64,000 nucleotides of DNA. It comes from Cytophagaceae bacterium ABcell3. GTDB taxonomy: Bacteria > Bacteroidota > Bacteroidia > Cytophagales > Cytophagaceae. The stretch's first letter is position 1; each line of letters begins with the position of its first letter. A model generated the notes under the pieces. The model was not told the origin of the DNA. It searched no databases and saw only the letters and a list, made by a program, of their open reading frames with translations. Position numbers and translations under genes: made by a program. Shown in pieces: positions 9,107 to 17,901 of this stretch. The stretch spans positions 2,812,584 to 2,876,583 of the forward strand of contig CP133159.1 in NCBI GenBank assembly GCA_030913385.1. Direction: 5' to 3'.

Positions 9107-9610
9107 ATGAAGTTATCACTAAAGTTGTTTACTGTGCTAGTTGCACTAGCAGTAATTTTTTCTACCAATGTACTGGAAGCCCAACACAGTAAAGATGATG
9201 AAGGCTTTACCTTAAGGGATATCGATGGTAAAAACGTTTCATTGAGCGATTTTAAGGGGAAAGTTGTTTTTATAGACTATTGGGCTACTTGGTGTATGCC
9301 TTGTTTGGTTGAAATCAACAAGTCAAAGTATCTTAAAGAGCACTATGCTGATGCAGATGATGTGGTCTTTTTGTATGTATCTATAGATAAGGATGAAGAA
9401 AAGTGGAAGAAAATGGTTGAGAAGAAGGGAATAGAAGGTACACATTTAATATCCTTAGAGGGCAAAGAAGATAATTTGTTGCAGAAGTTTGGTATAGAAG
9501 CCATTCCTCGTTTTATGCTTGTAGACAAATCGGGAAAAATAGTGGACTTTGATGCTAGAAACCCATCTGACAAGAAGATTATCAAAGATATAGATAAATT
9601 AAGGAACTAA
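9107..9610 (+). CDS. Exported thioredoxin-like protein (TlpA/ResA type)
   Basis: A 167-aa periplasmic or membrane-tethered redox protein. It has a signal peptide (residues 1-25, ending VLEA-Q) and an AhpC-TSA/Redoxin fold with the active site WATWCMPC (C63 and C66). It keeps the usual FTLRDIDGKNVSLSDFKGKVV strand before it and a cis-proline loop (AIPRFMLVDKSGKIV). Such proteins reduce disulfides in exported proteins or in cytochrome c maturation. It lies 11 bp after the PAP2 gene and 1 bp before the CrtA-like gene, so the three are probably one transcript. Confidence 0.88.
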   Translation: MKLSLKLFTVLVALAVIFSTNVLEAQHSKDDEGFTLRDIDGKNVSLSDFKGKVVFIDYWATWCMPCLVEINKSKYLKEHYADADDVVFLYVSIDKDEEKWKKMVEKKGIEGTHLISLEGKEDNLLQKFGIEAIPRFMLVDKSGKIVDFDARNPSDKKIIKDIDKLRN

Positions 9611-9611
9611 G

Positions 9612-10337
9612 TTGGAACGAGAACAAACTATAAAAGGTAGCCAAATGGTTACCTTTTCTTTATTTACCTACCAAAGTTCATGGTCCAAATTTTTGGCATT
9701 AAGCATGATGGGGCTGGCCAGGCCATTTTTATTCTTTAGGAAGGGGCTGGTGTTTTGGAAATTGGTTGGCTGTGGTGCAGGTATTGGTTTTAGCCTTAAA
9801 CCTGATTATGGCAGATATGGCCTCATGGCGGTTTGGGAAAGCAACGAAGCTTTTGACAAATTTCTAAACTCAACTTTATATGCCATTTATAAGAAATTAT
9901 CTTCAGAGCAGTATCACCTCAAATTAGCTACCATACAAAGTAAGGGTGCCTGGTCGGGTGTAAACCCTTTTGAAAATATACATAATGCAAACCTGAAACC
10001 TAGCCCTATAGTGGTTTTGACCAGAGCTACTATACGGCTTAGTAAGATCAGGGATTTTTGGAATCATGTGCCCATTGTAAGCGAGTCGTTATTAGATGCC
10101 AAAGGGCTTATTGCATCTATAGGCATTGGAGAGGTACCTGTGTTTAAACAAGCGACACTTAGTATCTGGAAGGATTTAGAGTCAGTAAAGGAATATGCCT
10201 ATAAGATGGAGCAGCATAAAGATGTGGTAGTAAAGACTAGAACACGCAACTGGTATAAGGAGGAGCTTTTTGCCCGTTTTGCAGTAGTAGATTCTTGGGG
10301 GACCTGGAATGGGGAAAATCCTTTAAAATCACATTAA
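9612..10337 (+). CDS. Spheroidene monooxygenase (CrtA)-like protein
   Basis: A 241-aa protein resembling the CrtA-like family: an opening MVTFSLFTYQSSW, a GLARPFLFFRKGLVFWKLVGCGAGIGF segment, a YGLMAVWE strand, and a second half starting VVLTRATIRLSKIRDFW. The two halves look like a tandem ferredoxin-like fold. CrtA inserts oxygen into carotenoids in purple bacteria, but no carotenoid genes are nearby, so the substrate is open. The frame begins with TTG at 9612, 1 bp after the previous stop; the ATG at 9645 (residue 12) is an equally good start and fits the family better. Confidence 0.6.
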   Translation: MEREQTIKGSQMVTFSLFTYQSSWSKFLALSMMGLARPFLFFRKGLVFWKLVGCGAGIGFSLKPDYGRYGLMAVWESNEAFDKFLNSTLYAIYKKLSSEQYHLKLATIQSKGAWSGVNPFENIHNANLKPSPIVVLTRATIRLSKIRDFWNHVPIVSESLLDAKGLIASIGIGEVPVFKQATLSIWKDLESVKEYAYKMEQHKDVVVKTRTRNWYKEELFARFAVVDSWGTWNGENPLKSH

Positions 10338-10418
10338 ACTTGGTATTTGAAATAGGGCAGTCGGGTCTTGGAAATAACTTTTAAAAGCTTTTAAAATCTA
10401 TTTTACATGAGGGATAAA

Positions 10419-10450
10419 AAAAGCCAAGCATTTGTTGATGCTCGGCTTTT
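10419..10450. terminator. Bidirectional terminator between convergent genes
   Basis: Stem aaaagcc-a-agcat / atgct-c-ggctttt with a six-base loop and A/T tracts on both sides. It lies between the CrtA-like gene and the end of the convergent GreA-like gene. Confidence 0.65.
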
Positions 10451-10528
10451 AATTGTTTGTGGTTATTTTTACCTGAAATAAATTACAGTTTTTTTAGATC
10501 TTCATGCCTTAAACCCTATTGTTCAAGT

Positions 10529-10990
10529 TTAGAAAACTTCAGTTATTTTAATTTTTTGGTTTCTAAAGGTAAACTCATCACCTTTTTTCTTGCCTTCCAT
10601 TACTTTATAAATTGGAGATTGGCTAGAAATAGCAAAATATTTTGTGCCATCCACATCTACTGCTCCAAGGCTTATAGAAACATAGTAATTATGTTGGTTG
10701 GTATGTATTACAGCACCGGTTTCTACCTTATCGGTTTCATTTACAGGGATTCTTTTCAGTACATCAAGCTCGTTTTGTGCCTGAAAGTATCTTTTGGCAA
10801 ACATGTCTCTTGTGTTTTGCATTGTTTCACGGAAGGAGTCTGTCATTTCCTCAGTGGCATGCTGTGCTTCATTGGCACTTTCTTGTGCCTCGTCCATTGC
10901 TTTTTTTGCATTTTTTACAACCTGTGTCTGCATATCGACACATTTTTTCAGTAAGCCAACTTTTATATCTTTTTTCTCAAGTACTTTCAT
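10529..10990 (-). CDS. GreA/GreB C-terminal domain protein with altered N-terminus
   Basis: A 153-aa cytoplasmic protein. Residues about 85-153 match the FKBP-like C-terminal domain of transcription factor GreA/GreB (GAVIHTNQHNYYVSI, AISSQSPIYKVMEGKKKGDEF). Residues 5-75 are a long helical region full of Ala, Glu, Gln and Lys, as in a coiled coil, but without the usual Gre hairpin opening and its acidic tip. It probably binds RNA polymerase at the secondary-channel site; whether it cleaves backtracked RNA is doubtful. Its ATG overlaps the stop of the dipeptide epimerase by 4 bp, so the two are translationally coupled. Confidence 0.7.
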   Translation of the reverse strand: MKVLEKKDIKVGLLKKCVDMQTQVVKNAKKAMDEAQESANEAQHATEEMTDSFRETMQNTRDMFAKRYFQAQNELDVLKRIPVNETDKVETGAVIHTNQHNYYVSISLGAVDVDGTKYFAISSQSPIYKVMEGKKKGDEFTFRNQKIKITEVF

Positions 10991-11988
10991 AATTTTAAAT
11001 CATTTTTAAAAAGTAATCCATCTTCTTCTTTAACCAAACCAAAAGGCTCATTTCCCACAACAAAAAAGCCATCCAGATCAACATAATCTAAACCAGATGC
11101 GAGGTTCAAAGCAGAAGAAATTCCTAAGGTGGTTTCAATCATACAACCGACCATGGTTTTCATGTTATGCTTGTTCGCTTCATCTAGTATCTTCAACCCA
11201 TTCAAATATCCACCAGCTTTCATTAACTTCATGTTGATACCATGAAACATTTCGCTAAAGCCTGGAATGTCTTCCACTTTATCAGTTATCGATTCATCTG
11301 CTATAATGTCAAAGTCCGAATTTTTCTTCAGGTATTTATATTCTACAACCAGTTCATGGGGAAAAGGTTGTTCAAAAAATAGAATTTTGCTGTTTTTTAC
11401 CTTTTCCATAAGCCTTAAAACGTCATCTGGGTTTCTCCATGCTTCATTTGCATCAATGCATATATCCCCATCATAAATGCGTCTAACCTCTTTTATCAAC
11501 CCTTCGGCATTTTCGGCATTTACTTTTAATTTTAGTGGTACAAATCTTGAAAGTTTGTATTCTTCAATAAACCTACTTACCTGTCCTAGGTCCATTATCG
11601 GAAGGGTGTATGAGGTTCTGATGCCTGAAGCTGGGCGTAGTCCCCAAGTTTCTAAAGGTCTGCCTTGGCTTAATGATTCAAAATGTAAGGCAGCTGACTC
11701 TATGGCAAATCTTAATGAATTGCTTATGTTCATCAACTTTAAGTCAACCGCTAACTGTTCTATAGAATTAATGGCTTTAGGAGCGTTTTGCTGAAACTGT
11801 AAAAACTCTTCCATGAGCTTTTCCGGTGATTCGCCGTACCTGATATTAGGGGCAGCCTCACCACGGCCGTATATTTTTCCATCGCTGACAGTAACTATAA
11901 TATTGGTTTTCTCAGAAGATTCATTTCTTGAAATTTTCCAGCTATAGAGTAGCTTTAAATTGATTTTTTCGGCAGACCAGGTAAGCAT
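10987..11988 (-). CDS. Dipeptide epimerase (enolase superfamily)
   Basis: A 333-aa enzyme of the muconate lactonizing/enolase superfamily, most like L-Ala-D/L-Glu epimerase, which recycles murein peptides. The catalytic lysine pair is in PLKLKV (K153, K155). Metal ligands are D179 (DANEAW), E206 (FFEQP) and D231 (IADES). The second base is K254 or K257 in NMKLMKAGG, and the specificity loop has VDLDGFF at about 303-309. Length fits the family. It is the first gene of a two-gene operon with the GreA-like protein. The exact dipeptide cannot be read from sequence. Confidence 0.85.
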   Translation of the reverse strand: MLTWSAEKINLKLLYSWKISRNESSEKTNIIVTVSDGKIYGRGEAAPNIRYGESPEKLMEEFLQFQQNAPKAINSIEQLAVDLKLMNISNSLRFAIESAALHFESLSQGRPLETWGLRPASGIRTSYTLPIMDLGQVSRFIEEYKLSRFVPLKLKVNAENAEGLIKEVRRIYDGDICIDANEAWRNPDDVLRLMEKVKNSKILFFEQPFPHELVVEYKYLKKNSDFDIIADESITDKVEDIPGFSEMFHGINMKLMKAGGYLNGLKILDEANKHNMKTMVGCMIETTLGISSALNLASGLDYVDLDGFFVVGNEPFGLVKEEDGLLFKNDLKL

Positions 11989-12132
11989 TGTGTTCTTCTT
12001 TTTAGTAAGACTTTTATTGAGTTATAAGTTATCAATATTTATCGTCAGTAGAAAAAAAATGGTGTAATCTAAACATCTGCGTTATTATTTAGTTAACTTT
12101 AAACATCTGATAACTTATAAATACTTTTTTTA

Positions 12133-12645
12133 ATGAAAATTACCAGAGACAAAGTAGTAGCCATAGATTATGAGCTCAAAGTAAAAAGTGAGGGTGGAGG
12201 TCTTGAACTGGTTGAAAAAACTGAGGGGCAAGAACCTATGGTTTTTCTTTTCGGTCAAAGTGGACTTCCTGAAAAATTTGAAGAAAACCTTGATGGAAAA
12301 CAGGAAGGTGATGCTTTTGAATTTTCATTGACTTCAAATGAAGCCTATGGAGATATTGATGAAAATGCTATTGTTAAATTTCCATCTAATGTATTTGCGC
12401 AAGATGGCGTAGTAGATACTGAAACTTTTAAGCCTGGAGCAATCATACCTATGTCTGATCCTGATGGCAATGTATTAAGGGGAAGAGTTTTAGAAGTAAC
12501 TCCTACAGAAGTTGAAATGGACTTCAATCACCCTCTTGCTGGATATGACCTTCACTTTGAAGGAAATGTTAAAGAAGTTAGAGAGGCTACTGAAGAAGAG
12601 CTTTCTCATGGCCATGCCCATGGGCCTGGAGGCGTTCAACATTAA
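12133..12645 (+). CDS. SlyD-like FKBP-type peptidyl-prolyl isomerase
   Basis: A 170-aa cytoplasmic folding helper. The FKBP half (YELKV, PMVFLFGQSGLPEKFEENLDGKQEGDAFEF, EAYGDIDE) surrounds an inserted-flap chaperone domain, with the end marked by NHPLAGYDLHFEGNVKEVREAT, which is the standard SlyD signature. The tail SHGHAHGPG is short and His-rich, as in metal-binding SlyD proteins, though far shorter than in E. coli. It starts with ATG and is a single-gene unit with a strong terminator right after it. It prepares proline bonds and may help nickel delivery. Confidence 0.9.
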   Translation: MKITRDKVVAIDYELKVKSEGGGLELVEKTEGQEPMVFLFGQSGLPEKFEENLDGKQEGDAFEFSLTSNEAYGDIDENAIVKFPSNVFAQDGVVDTETFKPGAIIPMSDPDGNVLRGRVLEVTPTEVEMDFNHPLAGYDLHFEGNVKEVREATEEELSHGHAHGPGGVQH

Positions 12646-12664
12646 TGAACACCGAAAAACTTAT

Positions 12665-12692
12665 AATCCCGCCACACCAGCGGGATTTTTTT
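12665..12692 (+). terminator. Terminator after the SlyD-like gene
   Basis: Stem aatcccgc / gcgggatt with a 7-nt loop followed by seven T residues, 20 bp after the stop codon. Confidence 0.85.
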
Positions 12693-12746
12693 ATAATCTT
12701 TCCACAAAAAAAGCGTTCTAGCCAGTAAGCCTTACCTGTAGGGTAA

Positions 12747-12776
12747 TTGTTTAGGTGGCTTTATTTCTTATTTTTG
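12747..12776 (+). promoter_or_regulatory. Promoter of the PorP/SprF-family gene
   Basis: TTG at 12747-12749 and TATTTTTG at 12769-12776 are 19 nt apart, matching the Bacteroidota -33/-7 pattern. The start of transcription would lie near 12783, just before the ATG at 12789. This rules out the upstream in-frame TTG as a start codon. Confidence 0.7.
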
Positions 12777-12788
12777 TGGTCCTTGAGA

Positions 12789-13841
12789 ATGAAAAAATTA
12801 TTACAGATACTGCTTTGGGCAACGATAGTGTTGCAAGCCACGGAAACCTTGGCTCAGGATCCACAATTTTCGCAATATTACAATGCCCCTTTATTTTTAA
12901 ATCCGGCTTTTGCGGGTACTGCACAAAATACCAGGGCTGCCTTGAACTATAGGGTACAGTGGCCTAATGTGACTACTCCATTTGTTTCTTATGCAGCATC
13001 GGCTGATCACTTTATAGAACCTTATAACAGTGGTATTGGGGTGGTTTTTCGCAGAGACCAAGAAGGGGATATTGGTTTTCGAACCAACAATATTGGTTTG
13101 ATTTATTCATACCATGTAAATATTACAGACAAATGGAAGTTTGTGCCTGCTTTACAGGCTTCTTATATGTCTAGAGGTGTGGATGCCGGAAATATGACTT
13201 TTGGAGACCAAATAGATGACCGCGGATATACTGGTGCGCCAACCGGAGAGTCTTTTGGAGGGCTTAATACCCATAACCTAAGTTTTGCCACCGGTGGTTT
13301 GGTCTATAACCCTAACCTTTGGGTAGGTTTTTCTGCTTTTCACCTCAACCGCCCCGACCTGTCTTTTTTTACTGACGGATCAGGACGCTTGGACATGCGC
13401 TATACTGTTCATGGTGGCTACAAATTCAATCTGACAAATTCGATGCCGTCGCAAAGGCATAACCCTCAAGAAATAAGCATTACGCCTACTTTTCTTTATA
13501 TGAGACAAGGTGTGGCTGATAGGTTTGATGTCGGTGCCTATGCAGTAATGGATCCGGTTTTATTCGGTTTTTGGTACCGCGGACTACCGGTAAAGAAATA
13601 TAATGAGTCTATACATAACCATGAATCTTTGGTTTTTATGGCAGGCTTTCGTCACGAGGGACTTATGGTCTCGTATAGTTATGATGTGACAATTTCTAAG
13701 TTTACTCCAGCGAGCGGTGGGGCGCATGAACTATCTGTCATTTATTCATGGGAGTTGCTTTACAATAAACGGAAAAGAAGAAAGCCAGGGAAAAGCGCGA
13801 GAACTCCTTTCCCTTTTTTGCATCAACCTGCAACATTCTAA
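12789..13841 (+). CDS. PorP/SprF-family type IX secretion outer-membrane protein
   Basis: A 350-aa outer-membrane beta-barrel protein. The signal peptide (MKKLLQILLWATIVLQATETLAQ) is followed by the family signature DPQFSQYYNAPLFLNPAFAGT, and the rest is an alternating strand pattern ending in SVIYSWELLY. PorP/SprF proteins work with the type IX machine; SprF-type members help secrete and anchor adhesins with type B tails. The ATG at 12789 is chosen because the frame's earlier TTG overlaps the promoter. A barrel paralogue with the same opening occurs at 29.5 kb. Here no cargo gene is adjacent; the next gene, 18 bp on, is a helicase. Confidence 0.88.
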   Translation: MKKLLQILLWATIVLQATETLAQDPQFSQYYNAPLFLNPAFAGTAQNTRAALNYRVQWPNVTTPFVSYAASADHFIEPYNSGIGVVFRRDQEGDIGFRTNNIGLIYSYHVNITDKWKFVPALQASYMSRGVDAGNMTFGDQIDDRGYTGAPTGESFGGLNTHNLSFATGGLVYNPNLWVGFSAFHLNRPDLSFFTDGSGRLDMRYTVHGGYKFNLTNSMPSQRHNPQEISITPTFLYMRQGVADRFDVGAYAVMDPVLFGFWYRGLPVKKYNESIHNHESLVFMAGFRHEGLMVSYSYDVTISKFTPASGGAHELSVIYSWELLYNKRKRRKPGKSARTPFPFLHQPATF

Positions 13842-13859
13842 AAACTTAATTTTTATGCT

Positions 13860-15800
13860 ATGCAAGGAGCAGTAGAAGAACTGAACCTGTTACTTGAACT
13901 TTTACAGCTAGAGCAGGAAGAAGACCGGAAGTATTACGAAGAGCATGTTTTAAATACACCACTAAAGGAGCGTAGAGAAGCTGGGCTTTCTTGTTACCCT
14001 GTAGTAATTAAAGAATCGTTTTATGGCACAGGCCAGCGGCTTATTTTGGAACTGGAAAGAACTTCTTATACTGATATACCGCATCAGTTTCAGGCAGGAC
14101 GGGTTGCCTCCTTGTTCAGTAACACTTCAAGTGATAATAAAGATTTGCCGAGGATATCAGGCGTTGTTTCTGCATCGAGACCTGATATAATAAAACTGAC
14201 TCTTTTTGTTGATGAGCTTCCAGACTGGATTGATGATGGTAAACTGGGGCTTGACTTGCTATTTGACGAAAGTAGTTATCGAGAGATGGAAGCAGCCGTT
14301 CAACTTGTCAGGAAAGCGCGAAACTGTCGTTTGGCAGATCTTCGAGATATACTGTTGGGGGATAAGACGCCAAGCATCAGGGAAGACGTGCACCCTGAAA
14401 AAATCCCTGCCACACTGAACGATCGTCAGAAGGAGGCTATACATTCCGTTGTTTCTGCTAGTGATGTAGCCATTATACATGGCCCTCCTGGTACGGGAAA
14501 AACGACTACTTTGGTAGAGGCTATCGTGCGAACCCTTCAAGATGAAAAACAGGTGCTGGTTTGCGCTCCTAGCAATACGGCTGTTGATCTTTTGACAGAA
14601 CGTTTGGATGCGCAAGGTGTCAATGTATTGCGCTTAGGAAACCCCGCTAGGGTCACAGAAGAGATATTAAGCCACACCTTGGATGTACGTATAGCTAAAC
14701 ATCGGGACTTCAAGCTTATTAAGGAACTAAAACGCTCGGCCATAGAATATCGAAATATGGCTTTGAAGTATAAGCGTAAATTTGGTAAGGAAGAGCGGGA
14801 ACAACGCAGGCTAATTTTGTCAGAAGCCAGAAGGTTACAAGCCGACGCTGAAAAAATTGAAAAGTTTATTACAGACTCTTTGGTCAATGAAGCGCAGGTG
14901 GTTACCTGTACCTTGGTGGGTGCCGCCGGTCACTTTCTGAAAGGCAAAGAGTTTTCAACTGTTTTTATTGACGAAGCTGCACAGGCACCAGAACCCGCAT
15001 GTTGGATCCCTATTATAAAAGCCAATAGGGTAGTGCTTGCAGGTGACCACTGCCAGTTGCCTCCCACTGTCAAATCTGAGGAAGCAGCAAGAAGGGGATT
15101 GTCTGTAACACTTTTTGAAAAATGCATAGAAAGACAAGAGGTTGGGGTAATGCTTGATGTGCAATACAGAATGAACAAAAGAATAATGGGTTTTTCAGGT
15201 GAAGCTTTTTATAAAGGCGCTTTAAAAGCCCATGATTCAGTAGCAGACTGGTCTATTTCTGACCAATCTCCACTTTTGTCAGCGCCTATTGAATTTATTG
15301 ATACTGCAGGCTGTGGTTTTGAAGAAGCGTTTGGAGAAAATACCAGGAGCCTGATCAATGAGGGGGAGGCGAATATTCTTTTTGCATACCTTCGTACGAT
15401 TTTAAATGAAGTGAAGCAATATGTAAGTGTAGCAGATCAGCAAAGGTTTAGGGTAGGGGTTATTTCTCCGTATAAGGCACAGGTGCATTTGCTCGAATCT
15501 ATGAAAGAAAATGATGAGTTTTTTAAATCTTTTGGGAAGAATTTGTCTGTAAATACAGTAGATGGGTTTCAAGGCCAAGAAAGGGATTTGGTGCTTATAA
15601 GTTTGGTTCGTTCTAATGACAGGGGAGAAATAGGTTTTCTTAGTGATATTCGCCGGATGAATGTAGCCATGACGCGCGCAAAAAAGAAATTAGTGGTAGT
15701 AGGCGATAGCGCTACCATTGGACAACATGATTTTTATGGGAAATTTCTTGAATATTCCGAAAAACAGGGCGTTTATAAAAGTGCGTGGGAATTTATGTAA
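13860..15800 (+). CDS. SF1 helicase, UPF1/IGHMBP2-like
   Basis: A 646-aa cytoplasmic superfamily 1B helicase that unwinds DNA or RNA with ATP. It has an N-terminal beta domain (about 20-190) and then the helicase core. The Walker A motif GPPGTGKTT is near residue 210, DEAAQ (motif II) near 370, GDHCQLPPT (motif III), LDVQYRMN (motif IV region), VDGFQGQERDLVLIS (motif V) and NVAMTRAK (motif VI). A charged helical insert lies between motifs Ia and II (about 280-340), like the stalk of UPF1. Its partner substrate in bacteria is not established. It starts 18 bp after the PorP/SprF gene. Confidence 0.92.
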   Translation: MQGAVEELNLLLELLQLEQEEDRKYYEEHVLNTPLKERREAGLSCYPVVIKESFYGTGQRLILELERTSYTDIPHQFQAGRVASLFSNTSSDNKDLPRISGVVSASRPDIIKLTLFVDELPDWIDDGKLGLDLLFDESSYREMEAAVQLVRKARNCRLADLRDILLGDKTPSIREDVHPEKIPATLNDRQKEAIHSVVSASDVAIIHGPPGTGKTTTLVEAIVRTLQDEKQVLVCAPSNTAVDLLTERLDAQGVNVLRLGNPARVTEEILSHTLDVRIAKHRDFKLIKELKRSAIEYRNMALKYKRKFGKEEREQRRLILSEARRLQADAEKIEKFITDSLVNEAQVVTCTLVGAAGHFLKGKEFSTVFIDEAAQAPEPACWIPIIKANRVVLAGDHCQLPPTVKSEEAARRGLSVTLFEKCIERQEVGVMLDVQYRMNKRIMGFSGEAFYKGALKAHDSVADWSISDQSPLLSAPIEFIDTAGCGFEEAFGENTRSLINEGEANILFAYLRTILNEVKQYVSVADQQRFRVGVISPYKAQVHLLESMKENDEFFKSFGKNLSVNTVDGFQGQERDLVLISLVRSNDRGEIGFLSDIRRMNVAMTRAKKKLVVVGDSATIGQHDFYGKFLEYSEKQGVYKSAWEFM

Positions 15801-15880
15801 CTCATATTTTGCACTCTCAGATTTCTTCCTATATATTGTCAGGATTAACAAGATCCGTTTTTAATAAGCAGTTTTTATAA

Positions 15881-17194
15881 ATGGCATTAAACTATATTTG
15901 GGTCTCATTCTTTGTTTTAGGCTTTTTAATGGCTGTTGTTCGGGTAGTGGGGTATTACTTCCGGGAGTTTTTTCTCCAAAACTGGAATATCGTTTTTACC
16001 ACCGAAGACCTGAATATCTTTAACACCATTATTGGCAGTGTTTTCTCATCGGCACAAGCCAGTGTGACTTTGTCTATCGGGCTTATCGGCGCTATGGCTT
16101 TGTGGTTGGGAATCATGAAAATTGGAGAAGAGGGTGGCGCGGTCAATGTGTTAGCACGCCTGATGGGGCCGTTTTTTCACCGTTTGTTTCCTGAGGTTCC
16201 CAAGGAACACCCAGCCAATGGTTCTATGTTGATGAATTTTTCAGCCAATTTGTTGGGGTTGGACAATGCGGCGACGCCATTAGGGCTTAAGGCCATGAAC
16301 CAGCTTCAGGAAATTAACCCAGACAAGGAAAAGGCTTCCAATGCCCAAATCATGTTTTTGGTACTTAATACCTCTGGGCTGACACTTATTCCGGTAAGCA
16401 TCATGGCACTACGTGCGGCAGGGGGATCCGTCAACCCTTCGGATATTTTTATACCTATTCTGATTACTACTTTTTTCTCATCTATCACTGGTTTAGTTGC
16501 AGTTTCAATTATTCAGAAAATAAATCTTCTGGACAAAGTGATTTTGGCTTACCTTTTAGGTGGTATAGTGTTGATGGGCGGTATAATTTATTACTTTGTT
16601 AATCTTCCCGATGAGCAAGTAGGACCTATTAGTAGTCTATTGGGCAATGGTATTATCTTCTCAATTATCATTGCTTTTCTGTTGATGGGGCTGCGTAAAA
16701 AAATTAATTTATTTAATACTTTTATAGATGGCGCCAAAGATGGTTTTGGGATTGCTATAAAGATTATTCCTTACCTGGTAGCCATGCTAGTAGCTATTGG
16801 TGTTTTTAGGGCTTCAGGCGCTATGGACTTACTGCTGGCCGGAATAGAAGGAATTTTCAATGGATTGAATTATGTGCTAGCAGCAGTAGGCTTCACATGG
16901 CAAATCAATACCGACTTTATACCGGGGTTGCCTGTCGCACTGATGAAGCCGCTTTCAGGCAGTGGTGCTCGTGGGCTTTTTGCTGAAACAATGGAAACTT
17001 ATGGTGTAGACTCTTTTGTTGGGAGATTGGCAGCAACTTTTCAGGGAAGTACAGAAACCACTTTTTTTGTACTAGCTGTTTATTTCGGTTCTGTTGGAAT
17101 AAAAAGAACACGCTACGCATTAGGGGCTGGTCTTATCGCTGACTTTGCTGGAATTATAGCTGCCATATTTGTGGCTTATATCTTTTTTAGATAA
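15881..17194 (+). CDS. Nucleoside-recognition (Gate) membrane protein, SpmA-SpmB fusion
   Basis: A 437-aa inner-membrane protein with two Gate domains. The first half (about 45-200) carries [21 protein letters not shown] and [12 protein letters not shown]. The second half (about 265-437) carries [21 protein letters not shown] and [20 protein letters not shown]. These are the conserved blocks of SpmA and SpmB, spore maturation proteins of Bacillus, here fused in one chain as is common in Bacteroidota. No sporulation gene is nearby, so a transport or envelope role is more likely. Its stop overlaps the next start by 1 bp (TAATG). Confidence 0.88.
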   Translation: MALNYIWVSFFVLGFLMAVVRVVGYYFREFFLQNWNIVFTTEDLNIFNTIIGSVFSSAQASVTLSIGLIGAMALWLGIMKIGEEGGAVNVLARLMGPFFHRLFPEVPKEHPANGSMLMNFSANLLGLDNAATPLGLKAMNQLQEINPDKEKASNAQIMFLVLNTSGLTLIPVSIMALRAAGGSVNPSDIFIPILITTFFSSITGLVAVSIIQKINLLDKVILAYLLGGIVLMGGIIYYFVNLPDEQVGPISSLLGNGIIFSIIIAFLLMGLRKKINLFNTFIDGAKDGFGIAIKIIPYLVAMLVAIGVFRASGAMDLLLAGIEGIFNGLNYVLAAVGFTWQINTDFIPGLPVALMKPLSGSGARGLFAETMETYGVDSFVGRLAATFQGSTETTFFVLAVYFGSVGIKRTRYALGAGLIADFAGIIAAIFVAYIFFR

Positions 17195-17793
17195 TGAAAC
17201 TTTCTAATGACTTCTACCAGCGTGACGATGTATTACAGGTTAGCCAGGACTTGCTGGGAAAGCAATTGCTAACTTGCATTGACGGTAAGGTAACAGGAGG
17301 AGTTATCGTTGAAACAGAAGCTTACAAAGCACCAGAAGATAAGGCTTCGCACGCCTTTGGAAATAAAAGGACTTCCCGAACAGAAACTTTTTATAAGGCA
17401 GGTGGGGTAAGTTATGTTTATATGTGCTACGGAATCCATTTCCTTTTTAATATTATAACTAATAAAGTTGACGTGCCCCATGCAGTTCTGGTAAGGGCCA
17501 TAGAGCCAATAGAGGGACTCGATATTATGATGGAACGTAGGAAGAAGAAAAAACTGGACTACACTTTAACTGCCGGCCCCGGAGCATTGTCTCAGGCTTT
17601 AGGAATAACTAAGTCGCACAATAACCTGTCTTTACAAGGTGATGCTATATGGATTGAAGACCAAGGCAAAGTTGTTGATGCCAATGATATCACAGCACGC
17701 CCCAGAGTCGGGATTGCTTATGCAGAAGAGTATGCTTTGAAACCATGGAGGTTTAGTATTAGTGGCAACAAATGGGTTAGCAAAGCAAAGTAA
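17194..17793 (+). CDS. DNA-3-methyladenine glycosylase (AAG/MPG type)
   Basis: A 199-aa base-excision repair enzyme that removes alkylated purines. It shows the AAG family blocks: [26 protein letters not shown] (with the catalytic Glu in VETEAY), [42 protein letters not shown] and [20 protein letters not shown]. Length is that of the bacterial family. It is translationally coupled to the preceding Gate protein through a TAATG overlap, though no functional link is known. The identification is secure; the preferred lesion is not readable from sequence. Confidence 0.93.
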   Translation: MKLSNDFYQRDDVLQVSQDLLGKQLLTCIDGKVTGGVIVETEAYKAPEDKASHAFGNKRTSRTETFYKAGGVSYVYMCYGIHFLFNIITNKVDVPHAVLVRAIEPIEGLDIMMERRKKKKLDYTLTAGPGALSQALGITKSHNNLSLQGDAIWIEDQGKVVDANDITARPRVGIAYAEEYALKPWRFSISGNKWVSKAK

Positions 17794-17901
17794 TTTAATT
17801 TTTTTAGCGTAAATATTACCTAGAAATAATTATATTCATTCCTTAAATGTTTGTAAAATTTTCCGCTTGTTATTAACTTGTTTCCGGTTTAATCTGGGAA
17901 C

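Noticed and set aside
10457-10954. 165-aa Cys/Phe-rich frame opposite the GreA-like gene
   Set aside because: It is the shadow of a Glu/Gln/Ala-rich coding sequence; its composition is unnatural.
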